From NCBI GenBank assembly GCA_002382445.1, contig DGAQ01000048.1, positions 19,328 through 80,755 of the forward strand: a stretch of 61,428 bases of DNA. Direction: 5' to 3'. The notes beneath the pieces are model-generated. The model saw nothing but the letters and a program-made list of their open reading frames with translations. It searched no databases and was not told the DNA's origin. This DNA comes from Porticoccaceae bacterium UBA4026 (GTDB lineage Bacteria; Pseudomonadota; Gammaproteobacteria; Pseudomonadales; Porticoccaceae). Shown one piece after another: positions 1 to 7,567 of this stretch. Numbering within the stretch: position 1 is the stretch's first letter; each line of letters starts with the position of its first letter. The position numbers were made by a program, and so were the translations under genes.

Positions 1-139
1 ATCCTCGCGCTTTAAGCTTTAATGTAATATTACATCTAGAGTAGAGCAGAATTTTTACGTCCAAAATGCTTATATTAGTTGATGATTTTATCCCATTTAG
101 GGTTTTAGTATATTTTGTCGGAAATACTTTCAAGTAGTT

Positions 140-2158
140 TTAAGACCCACGTATTGAAGAGGGTTGCTGATTTTCCGGTAGATCTATTAATAGAGGCTCT
201 AAAATTTCAATTAATTCATCGATGTAAGGCTCGTAATTCTTCCATAAATTGACTGAGCTGGCGTAAATTGGACGACGCACTTGTTCTGAACTGGCTGTCT
301 TAACCGACCTGTCTGTTTCATGAAATCTAAGGCAGGCTTCCTCAAAGGGTAATCCGCAGTAATCTAGAATGCGCCTTACTTGGGTATCTAAGTCTGCCAC
401 TACTTCTTCATAGTCAACATCTAAAATATGTCCGGGAATCACCTCATGCCAATGATCCATGAGTCGTTGATACTGGAGGTAGTATTCGCCCAGTTCGCAA
501 AGGTCATAAGTAAAGGGCTGCCCGCTGGCAAATAATTGTTTGTAACTGCCAAAGCTACTGTCTAGAGGGTGGCGCCTAGCATTAATAATTTTGGCCTTAG
601 GTAGGATAAGTTTAAGTAGGCCACAGTAGACAAAATTATTTGGATTTTTATCTATGAAATGAGGTATTCCACTGCGGTATTTGTCAGTACGCTTAATATA
701 AAGCCCACCAATTTCAGACCAAGTGCGCCGGCCAGTTTCAAGCATATTTTCGGGGAAGTGAGTGCCGCTGCGATTTTCCCGTTTTAGAGATTGCACCATA
801 TGCGCAAGATCGCTCAATTCATGCGTTCCCTCAACTTGGCTGTGACTGGCAAGAATCTGTTCTATCAAAGTAGAGCCGGAGCGAGGTAGACCGACAACTA
901 AAATAGGAGATTGATCTAGATTACCGGAATTTTGGTGCGCGCTAAAAAAGTCAGCGCTGAATACTTCTATTATTTTATTAATGAATATTTCATGGCCAAC
1001 AGGATCGTAGGTTTCTGACTGCCTGTGCATTTCATTACAGCGCTCAAAGTAGTGGAATGCTCTGCCGTAATCTTTGCGACCTTCATATTCGAGTCCAAGC
1101 GCATTGCAAAGCTGTACTTTTGATAGATCTTTTAAACTGTTGTCTTCTAGCAGTGACTCCATATGGTCTACTTCGCTATCTTCAAAGCGAAATGTTTTTA
1201 GATTGGCAAGATTCCAATAGGACTCTGTATTTTTAGGATTAACTTGGATGTTTTGGCGATGAACCTTAATCGCCTCCTCCTGGCGCCCTACTGTTTTTAG
1301 CTGATGGGCCAGTCCTGAGAATGCGCCTTCGTGGGTTGGCGAGACTGTAAGAGTTTTTGAGTAGCTTTCTATTGCGAGTTCTGGAAGATTAGATTGAGAC
1401 TGAGCATTGGCAAGAGCCACATAGGATTCACCCACGCCAGGTGAGAGAGCTACCAGTCGCTCGGCGCTTTCTACAGCATTAGGGAATTTACCGAGTTCTA
1501 GTTGAATTCTTGACAGGTCAAGCCAGGCCCTTGAGAAATTAGGTGACTGCGATACAGCTCTCAACAATAACAATTCTGCGTCATCGTATTTATTGTGCGT
1601 GGCAGCCACGCCTGCTAGTAGGCGCATGGCTTCACCATGATGCGGGTTCTTTCTTAAGATGCTTCTGTAAATATCTTCAGCCTTCTCAGGGTGCCCGTCT
1701 AGTTTAAATTGTTGTGCTTCGGCTAATTCTTCATTGAAGGACAGATCTTGCTGAGGTATTGATGAGCCAGGCGGGTTAGATTTGATCAAATCTTTGGCAC
1801 GCTGAATTTTGGCTTCAACGTGAGAGCGAGCAGGCTGTAATTTCTGTACATGGACATAAACAACAATTGATTGTTCAAAATACCCTTCTAGCAATAATAA
1901 ATCCCCATGTAACTCCTGAGCATTAACAAAATGGGGAAATTTCTCAAGAGTCTTGTTGATTTGTACTCTAGCCTCTTTGAGTCTCTTTAGTGAAATCAGA
2001 CACTGGCCTGCTAAGCAGGAAAAATTAACATCATCAGAAAACTGACTTACCCCTTTCCAGCAAGCATCAAGGGCAAGTTCAGGAGCACCAGCTTTGAGGT
2101 GTCCCAATGCTTTATTAAATAATACTTGCTGGGAGTTTGCTTCCAATGTTATATCCAT
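140..2158 (-). CDS. TPR-repeat sulfotransferase-family protein
   Basis: The N-terminal ~370 residues are helical TPR-like repeats. The C-terminal ~270 are a sulfotransferase domain: the 5'-PAPS loop is visible as VVGLPRSGSTLIEQILASH, and the later RRHPLDSSFGSYKQLF stretch fits the 3'-phosphate-binding region. Such TPR-sulfotransferases are common in marine proteobacteria and are presumed to sulfate an unidentified glycan, peptide or small molecule using PAPS. There is no signal peptide, so it is probably cytoplasmic. I chose the ATG at 2158 (MDITLEAN); a TTG seven codons upstream is also open, and neither has a strong ribosome-binding site. It points away from the amine genes and appears unrelated to them. 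Family is certain, substrate unknown. Confidence 0.88.
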   Translation of the reverse strand: MDITLEANSQQVLFNKALGHLKAGAPELALDACWKGVSQFSDDVNFSCLAGQCLISLKRLKEARVQINKTLEKFPHFVNAQELHGDLLLLEGYFEQSIVVYVHVQKLQPARSHVEAKIQRAKDLIKSNPPGSSIPQQDLSFNEELAEAQQFKLDGHPEKAEDIYRSILRKNPHHGEAMRLLAGVAATHNKYDDAELLLLRAVSQSPNFSRAWLDLSRIQLELGKFPNAVESAERLVALSPGVGESYVALANAQSQSNLPELAIESYSKTLTVSPTHEGAFSGLAHQLKTVGRQEEAIKVHRQNIQVNPKNTESYWNLANLKTFRFEDSEVDHMESLLEDNSLKDLSKVQLCNALGLEYEGRKDYGRAFHYFERCNEMHRQSETYDPVGHEIFINKIIEVFSADFFSAHQNSGNLDQSPILVVGLPRSGSTLIEQILASHSQVEGTHELSDLAHMVQSLKRENRSGTHFPENMLETGRRTWSEIGGLYIKRTDKYRSGIPHFIDKNPNNFVYCGLLKLILPKAKIINARRHPLDSSFGSYKQLFASGQPFTYDLCELGEYYLQYQRLMDHWHEVIPGHILDVDYEEVVADLDTQVRRILDYCGLPFEEACLRFHETDRSVKTASSEQVRRPIYASSVNLWKNYEPYIDELIEILEPLLIDLPENQQPSSIRGS

Positions 2159-2526
2159 TAGCTTGTTTTGGTAGATCAAAATACTACATCACTCAACACG
2201 AAGAAAGCTATTGCGAGGGTTAAATGATCCTCATTACTTGGTCGGTTAGTTATAATAACGTCATAGTAAGCTAAATATTCATGTATGTTTTAGAGTGGAA
2301 ATAAGCCCCTTAGCTATCTTCGAAACGGGTAACAAAATCAAGTAAGTATTTTGTTGGATAAATCACATAGTCTAGCCTTAGACTCAAAAAACCATTGGTA
2401 ATGCGTCTATTTATATTCGATACTTCCATTTTTCAAAGATATTAATCATCAATACTCAGTGTAAATCGATGTTATTCGTTGAATTTATTCCGACGGACTG
2501 CATCTTCACATGTTAAAGAATAAAAA
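2159..2526. promoter_or_regulatory. divergent intergenic region, no gene seen
   Basis: About 370 AT-rich bases separate the divergent sulfotransferase and ferredoxin-reductase genes and should hold both promoters. I see no convincing open frame, RNA gene or strong hairpin. No -35/-10 pair stands out enough to place. Confidence 0.4.
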
Positions 2527-3777
2527 ATGGTGCTGTATAAAATGAGAGTTGATGATAATGCGGTAGTAGTTGGTGCTAGCCATGCAGCGGTTCAGTTGGT
2601 TATAAGTCTTCGCCAGAATGGATGGTTAGGATCTATAACAGTCATCAGCGAAGAGCCTTATATGCCATATCAAAGGCCACCCTTATCCAAAGCCTATTTG
2701 TCAGGAATTCTTGAGGAGGATCGTTTGGCGCTTAGGGCCGTTGAAACTTACAAGACACTCAACGTGAGTTTTAAGCTTGGCTGTAGAGTGGAGCACTTAG
2801 ATACTGAGAACAAAATACTGATCTTGGATTCTCAAGAAAAAATATCCTTTACCAAACTTGCTTTATGTACAGGGGCCCGTGTCAGGCGACTAGACCTTCC
2901 TGGAGGAGACCTGCAGGGCGTGCATTATTTGCGTACTATGGATGATGTAAAGGCTATTCGTCAGTCAGCTAGCACGTCCAAACGCGCCGTTATTATTGGG
3001 GGCGGCTATATAGGGCTAGAGGCGGCAGCATCTTTAAGTAAACTGGGTATCAGTGTTACCGTAATGGAAACTGAACCAAGATTGTTGCAGCGCGTGGCAT
3101 CTCAGCAAGTGTCTGAATTTTACAAGCGTCTTCATCAAGAGGAGGGCGTTGAAGTTAAGCTAAACTCTATGGCTGTAGCTCTTCATAGTGGAGAAAGCGG
3201 TCGAAATGTTGGAAGTGTTTTATGCAACGATGGAGCGGTAATCGGTGCGGATATGGTTATTATTGGTGTAGGCGTTATCCCCAATACTGAACTTGCCGGG
3301 GAAGCTGGGCTGACCATTGACAATGGTATTGTCGTGAACGAATTTGCGCAAACGAGTCATCCTGATATCGTTGCGGCAGGTGATTGCACCTTTCATCCAA
3401 ACCCTCTACTGAAAAAGTCTCTTCGATTAGAGTCTGTCCCCAACGCTTCAGAACAGGCTAAGGCCGCGGCAGCTAGCCTGTGCGGGATAAAAAAGGCTTA
3501 CTCAGAACTTCCTTGGTTTTGGTCTGATCAGTTTGATGTCAAACTTCAAATCGCGGGAATCAGTCAAGGCTACACAGAAGCAGTGGTCCGTGGTGATACC
3601 AGTATAGGTCGCAGCTTCGCGGTTTTTTATATCAAAAACCAGCAAATTATTGCAGCTGATTGTATTAACCGGCCCAAAGATTTTATGGTAGCCAAAAAAT
3701 TAATTTCGCAACAATCTACAATTGATGTCGCTGCTTTGGTAGACGAGGGCATTGAGATAAAAACACTTATTAATTAA
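2527..3777 (+). CDS. NAD(P)H:ferredoxin reductase, BphA4/putidaredoxin-reductase type
   Basis: A 416-residue flavoprotein passing electrons from NAD(P)H through FAD to a [2Fe-2S] ferredoxin. The FAD dinucleotide fold lies at the N-terminus (VVVGASHAAVQLV), followed by the family signature YQRPPLSKAYL; a second Rossmann motif for NAD(P)H is VIIGGGYIGLEAA near residue 157; the FAD-closing motif around VAAGDCTFHPN is near residue 285. Length and order match the oxygenase-coupled reductases (BphA4, PdR, ThcD). Its ferredoxin begins 19 bases downstream, so the two form a pair. No oxygenase is adjacent; the only Rieske oxygenase in the window is ~34.5 kb away at 38301. An internal ATG at 2542 is an alternative start. 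Family certain, partner inferred. Confidence 0.92.
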   Translation: MVLYKMRVDDNAVVVGASHAAVQLVISLRQNGWLGSITVISEEPYMPYQRPPLSKAYLSGILEEDRLALRAVETYKTLNVSFKLGCRVEHLDTENKILILDSQEKISFTKLALCTGARVRRLDLPGGDLQGVHYLRTMDDVKAIRQSASTSKRAVIIGGGYIGLEAAASLSKLGISVTVMETEPRLLQRVASQQVSEFYKRLHQEEGVEVKLNSMAVALHSGESGRNVGSVLCNDGAVIGADMVIIGVGVIPNTELAGEAGLTIDNGIVVNEFAQTSHPDIVAAGDCTFHPNPLLKKSLRLESVPNASEQAKAAAASLCGIKKAYSELPWFWSDQFDVKLQIAGISQGYTEAVVRGDTSIGRSFAVFYIKNQQIIAADCINRPKDFMVAKKLISQQSTIDVAALVDEGIEIKTLIN

Positions 3778-3796
3778 CTAATGGAGCACAATAGTA

Positions 3797-4117
3797 ATGC
3801 CGGCAATTACCTATATTGAATTCGATGGCACTGAATATCATGTTGACGTAGCAGTGGGGAGTAGTGTCATGGAGGGCGCGCTTAATAATATGATTGACGG
3901 CATTGTTGCGGAGTGCGGTGGTTGCTGTGTCTGCTGTACCTGTCACTGTATGATTGATCCGGAATGGGCTGAAATCGCTGGCGAACCCGGTCAAGAAGAA
4001 GCTGAGTTGTTGGAAATGGTGGATGTTCGTGAGCAAACGAGTCGACTGAGCTGTCAAATTCAGGTTACAGAAGAGATGGACGGCATGGTGGTTAGGTTAC
4101 CCGAGTCTCAATATTAA
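3797..4117 (+). CDS. [2Fe-2S] ferredoxin, putidaredoxin/adrenodoxin type, with extra cysteines
   Basis: A 106-residue ferredoxin presumed to carry electrons from the preceding reductase to an oxygenase. Cys40, Cys46, Cys49 and Cys86 match in spacing the four cluster ligands of putidaredoxin (39, 45, 48, 86). Unusually, the loop CGGCCVCCTCHC holds seven cysteines in twelve residues (40, 43, 44, 46, 47, 49, 51); three would be expected there. The extra cysteines could stabilise the loop, allow cluster rearrangement or make it redox sensitive; none of this can be decided from sequence. The start has a GGAG ribosome site eight to ten bases upstream. It is likely co-transcribed with the reductase. 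Confidence 0.92.
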   Translation: MPAITYIEFDGTEYHVDVAVGSSVMEGALNNMIDGIVAECGGCCVCCTCHCMIDPEWAEIAGEPGQEEAELLEMVDVREQTSRLSCQIQVTEEMDGMVVRLPESQY

Positions 4118-4192
4118 GAAACATATTTAGTTCCTATTTATTCAGTCTTGAAACTTTAATTTACTGACCTATAGGTAACGAATTTTAGTTGA

Positions 4193-4375
4193 TTGTCCCC
4201 TGTTATAGTCGAGGTCAAAGAATTTGTACAGGGTAAACCACCGGCACAAAACTGGACAGAGATCTACGACCAAAAAGAGCTTGAGTGGCGAGCTACCGGG
4301 GCTAAGTGTAGTATTTCGACAAAGCCATTTTGGATCTACAAGCGAAGTTCGATAACACCACCGAGCAGGTTTTAG
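4193..4375 (+). pseudogene. C-terminal remnant of a GcvT-like aminomethyltransferase gene
   Basis: The frame (first codon TTG after an in-frame TGA) translates to a piece matching the extreme C-terminus of the GcvT-like proteins at 9180 and 33482. Shared landmarks are a TEIY/AEIY segment, KELxW/REL, AKC near the end, KPFW, and the closing TPPxxF (here SITPPSRF, there ATPPAAF). The family is normally ~390-400 residues; only about 55 survive, and no upstream part is visible between the ferredoxin stop at 4117 and this point. It has no ribosome site. The best reading is the tail of a third copy lost by deletion, not a functional small protein. Confidence 0.8.
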
Positions 4376-4403
4376 GGGCACTATTTTTAGCAGGAGTCGT
4401 AAT

Positions 4404-4814
4404 ATGATAAGCGGGCGATGTGAATGCCACCGAGTGTTTTTTCAGATCGATGGTGAAATAAACGATTATAGTCACTGCCACTGCAGCCAATGCAGGCGTT
4501 TGCATGGTGCAGCCTTTGCCTCCTTTGCCGGGGTCGAGCGCAAGGCTTTTAGATACCTATCGGGTGAGTCAGATCTATCTACCTATGCTTCTTCCGACAG
4601 CCACCAGCGTGTGTTTTGCAAACATTGCGGTTCAAATATATTAATCGAGCTCTCCACAGAGCCCGATGCGCTTTATGTGGCTATGGGCGTGATTGAGGGA
4701 AAGCCAAAACTACCACCTGGTTACCATATCTTTATGGGTTCCAAAGCGCCCTGGTATGAGTTCGACAATGGCGGCGAGCAGTACGATACATTTCCAGATG
4801 ATCCGATGGTTTAA
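4404..4814 (+). CDS. GFA-family (CENP-V/GFA) zinc protein
   Basis: A 136-residue protein of the GFA family, named for glutathione-dependent formaldehyde-activating enzyme. The zinc-binding cysteines are visible: CxC near residue 6 (GRCECH), CHCSQCRRLHG near residue 30, and CKHCGSN near residue 72. An AGGAG site precedes the ATG. Most GFA proteins have unproven function, and the formaldehyde role has been disputed. The position matters here: it sits among genes that could release formaldehyde from N-methyl groups (Rieske oxygenase, flavoprotein demethylases), so a formaldehyde-handling role is attractive but only inferred. It overlaps no other gene and is followed 22 bases later by a small open frame. 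Confidence 0.88.
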   Translation: MISGRCECHRVFFQIDGEINDYSHCHCSQCRRLHGAAFASFAGVERKAFRYLSGESDLSTYASSDSHQRVFCKHCGSNILIELSTEPDALYVAMGVIEGKPKLPPGYHIFMGSKAPWYEFDNGGEQYDTFPDDPMV

Positions 4815-4836
4815 CAGTCCAAAGGGTGATAAAACA

Positions 4837-5019
4837 ATGATAGAAAAGATAAGGGCGGCGTTAAAGGCCATTAAGTTAACTAAAAACATCCAGCCTGTGT
4901 TGCTAAGCGAGGATGAGAGGGTAAGGCGAGTATTCAGGCCTCCCCTCTATCCAGCGACAGCGAAAGAACACAACAGTGGGTACAACAATAGAGTTACCGG
5001 GGGCATTGTCAATTTATAG
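4837..5019 (+). CDS. small protein of unknown function (60 aa)
   Basis: A 60-codon frame starting at ATG with an AAAGGG ribosome site seven to nine bases upstream, lying between the GFA gene and the membrane-protein gene in the same orientation. The product has a basic, helical N-terminus (MIEKIRAALKAIKLTK) and a polar, proline-containing C-terminus ending in GGIVNL. It has no cysteines, signal peptide or membrane segment. I do not recognise a family. Its good ribosome site and operon position argue for a real gene, its size argues for caution. Confidence 0.5.
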   Translation: MIEKIRAALKAIKLTKNIQPVLLSEDERVRRVFRPPLYPATAKEHNSGYNNRVTGGIVNL

Positions 5020-5061
5020 CTAAAGTCAGAATTAAAATAATGAAAGGGTGAAGATTATGTA

Positions 5062-5928
5062 TTGGCTGGATTGTCAGCGGTGAATGCCAAAGTAATTAAT
5101 ATTGGACAACATTCTCTGGATGTACGTCAGACCCTGAAGTGGGTAGTTTATGCGCTGGTGATCATTAACTTTGGACTCTATGTAAGGGATGACTGGGTGA
5201 TTGCCGGCCATACTCTTTATAGTGGCAGTTCGCTATTTGACATTTCCAGGGCCTTTGCTACCACCATTGATGAAAGTGCGTGGATTATCTTACTGCTGTT
5301 ATTTGAGTTAGAGACTTACCTTTTGTCTGATGAACCTCTATCTCGAGGTAAAGCCCGTTTAATGCAAGGCATAAGATTGGTCTGTTATATATCACTGGCA
5401 CACACCCTCTATGCCTATGCGGTGTATCTGACGGAGATCTATGGCTCAGTGCCAATTGAGGGGATTACTAGTCTCTGCCAGTTGGTCGACAAAGACCTCT
5501 CCTATGCGTTTAACTTAGTGTATTCCGAAATCAACAGTAGCAACTGCGCTAGTTTATCTAGTGCCAACCAATTCTTTTATGTGGACCCTCCCACTTTTTT
5601 TATCGTTGAAGACTCAGCCGGTTTAGTGATTGAAAAACAGCTAGCCTGGGTTGATATGTTTGAAGCCATTATCTGGCTGTTAATTCTCTTCACTATTGAG
5701 GTGGCGGTTTGGCTTCAGGATCGTAATATTGGTGAAGGGCTTATTTTTAGGGGATTAAGTATTACCAAATTTTGCCTCTACTCGCTACTCTGGGTTGCTG
5801 CGGGTTACTGGATCTATCGAGGTCACTATATGTTTGCTTGGGATGAGTTTGTTTGGATTGCTGGCTTTGTCGCTATCGAAATGAATATTGTTGAATGGCG
5901 CAATGAGATCAATGAAGCTGAAGTTTAG
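5062..5928 (+). CDS. multi-pass inner-membrane protein of unknown function
   Basis: About 288 residues with four to six hydrophobic segments (roughly residues 25-45, 70-90, 100-125, 195-220, 230-250 and 255-275), rich in Trp and Tyr near the membrane boundaries. A polar loop around residues 135-185 contains two cysteines and is probably periplasmic. I recognise no family. The start is uncertain: the frame opens with TTG codons at 5062 and 5071 or GTG at 5080, while the best ribosome site (AAAGGG at ~5044) points to an ATG at 5057 in another frame that closes after eight codons. This could be a leader peptide or a frameshift. A decayed copy of its last 128 codons lies at 18306, showing the gene was once duplicated. 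Confidence 0.7.
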   Translation: MAGLSAVNAKVINIGQHSLDVRQTLKWVVYALVIINFGLYVRDDWVIAGHTLYSGSSLFDISRAFATTIDESAWIILLLLFELETYLLSDEPLSRGKARLMQGIRLVCYISLAHTLYAYAVYLTEIYGSVPIEGITSLCQLVDKDLSYAFNLVYSEINSSNCASLSSANQFFYVDPPTFFIVEDSAGLVIEKQLAWVDMFEAIIWLLILFTIEVAVWLQDRNIGEGLIFRGLSITKFCLYSLLWVAAGYWIYRGHYMFAWDEFVWIAGFVAIEMNIVEWRNEINEAEV

Positions 5929-6011
5929 CGCTCAACGCGTATAGGCGCGGTAGTGAGGGGGCGGGGCTACTACTAGTCTCTATTCTAAGACTAAAATCAA
6001 GAGAGTATCTG

Positions 6012-7565
6012 TTGCAAGTATACGATAATATAATCATTGGGGGTGGCCACAACGGTCTGATCTGTGCCACTTATCTCGCTCAAAAAGGTCAATCAGTGTT
6101 GCTGTTAGAGGCAACCGATGGTCTTGGTGGGTTAGCTACCACACGTGAATTTCATCCTGGTTACAGAGTATCAGTTGCTCATAGTTTGAGTCATTTTTCA
6201 GAGTCTGTAGTAAAACAATTAAATTTGCTTGATCATGGTTATAAGCCCAGCAGCGATACTCTTGATACTATTGGTTTGAACCTGGATGGCGAGCATGTAG
6301 TGGTCTCTGGAGGGCAGGTCAGCGGTGTCGATAGCGCAGATCAGAAAACCTATACCGACTATCTGTCACTGCTGAAGCGCTTTGCCAAGATGTTAAAGCC
6401 ATTTTGGCTGAAAACCATGCCTCGCATTGGTGATAATAGTCTTCCTGATCTCATAACATTTGGGCAACTGGGTCTTAAATTACGGCTTTTGGGCAAAAAA
6501 GATATGGGCGAGTTCATGCGCGTGGCTACGCTACCCGCACGTGACTTGATGGATGAGAATTTTAACAATGATCTACTAAAAGCCATTCTCAGTTGGGATG
6601 GCCTTATTGGATCCAAGATGGCGCCGCGATCGCCCAATGCAACCCTGTTAAACATGCTTTACCGCATGAGTGGCCAGCATCATGGTGCTCATTCATTGCC
6701 AGAAGGAGGTATCGCGAACTTAATTAATGCGCTGCACAGTGCTGCGCTGGACGCTGGGGTTACCGTGCAAACCGGTGCTTTAGTTAAGCGAATTATAATT
6801 GAAGGGAGTTCCTCTGGATTGGCCGCCACCGGCGTTGAACTTGCTGATGGAGCGCTTATCTACGGAACTCGCGTAGTATCTTCAGCAGACCCCAAACAGA
6901 CATTCCTAAACTTGGTGGGCGCTAAGAATCTAGAAATTGGTTTCACTAACCGAATTAATCGACTGCGATGCGACGGCTATGTCGCCAAGTTACATCTGGC
7001 GCTGGATGGCCTGCCACAGTTTACTGGTGTGGATATTCCTAACGGACGCATGATCATCGCGCCAAAATTAGATGCCATTGAGTTTGCCTTTGACGATGCT
7101 AAATATGGTGGATACTCTCAATCGCCGGTAATGGAAATTATGATTCCCAGCCTAAGAGATCAATCGTTGGCGCCGAATGGCAAACAGGTATTGTCTGCTC
7201 ATGTTATGTACGTTCCCCATAAACTCAAAGGCGGCTGGACAGATGAGGCACGCCAACATTTATATCAACGTTTGATTGATACCCTAGAGTCTTATGCCCC
7301 AGGCATCGAACAACAGATTATCCATGGGGAGCTTTTAACGCCAGCGGATTTAGAGAAAACCTACCACCTTAGCGGTGGCCATTGGCATCATGCTGAATTG
7401 TCGATGGACCAAATGCTGATGATGCGGCCCACCTATGAGGCGGCCCAGTACAGTACTCCAATTCCCGGGCTCTATCTCTGTGGTGCGGGCAGTCATCCCG
7501 GTGGGGGATTGATGGGTGGCCCTGGCCATAACGCTGCTAAAGAAATTATCGGGGCGAAGAAATAG
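6012..7565 (+). CDS. COG1233 FAD-dependent oxidoreductase, subtype A (locus 1)
   Basis: A 517-residue flavoprotein of the phytoene-desaturase-like/PYROXD2 superfamily. FAD-binding fold at the N-terminus (IIIGGGHNGLICATYLAQ) and the C-terminal FAD motif LCGAGSHPGGGLMGGPGH near residue 490. There is no carotenoid pathway nearby; the next two genes are a second COG1233 protein and a GcvT-like protein, which points to oxidation of an N-methyl amine rather than a carotenoid. Translation seems to start at TTG 6012, seven or so bases after AAGAGAG. It ends two bases before the next start, implying coupling. Its close relative is the gene at 31908, identifiable by the shared GGGHNGLICATYLA, PRSPN and GHWHH segments. 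Substrate unproven. Confidence 0.88.
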   Translation: MQVYDNIIIGGGHNGLICATYLAQKGQSVLLLEATDGLGGLATTREFHPGYRVSVAHSLSHFSESVVKQLNLLDHGYKPSSDTLDTIGLNLDGEHVVVSGGQVSGVDSADQKTYTDYLSLLKRFAKMLKPFWLKTMPRIGDNSLPDLITFGQLGLKLRLLGKKDMGEFMRVATLPARDLMDENFNNDLLKAILSWDGLIGSKMAPRSPNATLLNMLYRMSGQHHGAHSLPEGGIANLINALHSAALDAGVTVQTGALVKRIIIEGSSSGLAATGVELADGALIYGTRVVSSADPKQTFLNLVGAKNLEIGFTNRINRLRCDGYVAKLHLALDGLPQFTGVDIPNGRMIIAPKLDAIEFAFDDAKYGGYSQSPVMEIMIPSLRDQSLAPNGKQVLSAHVMYVPHKLKGGWTDEARQHLYQRLIDTLESYAPGIEQQIIHGELLTPADLEKTYHLSGGHWHHAELSMDQMLMMRPTYEAAQYSTPIPGLYLCGAGSHPGGGLMGGPGHNAAKEIIGAKK

Positions 7566-7567
7566 CG

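Noticed and set aside
6012..7565. Carotenoid biosynthesis (phytoene desaturase) as the role of the COG1233 genes
   Set aside because: No crtB, crtE, crtY or crtZ partner nearby and both sets are coupled to GcvT; amine context is a better explanation. The sterol-desaturase gene at 56892 is far away and unrelated.
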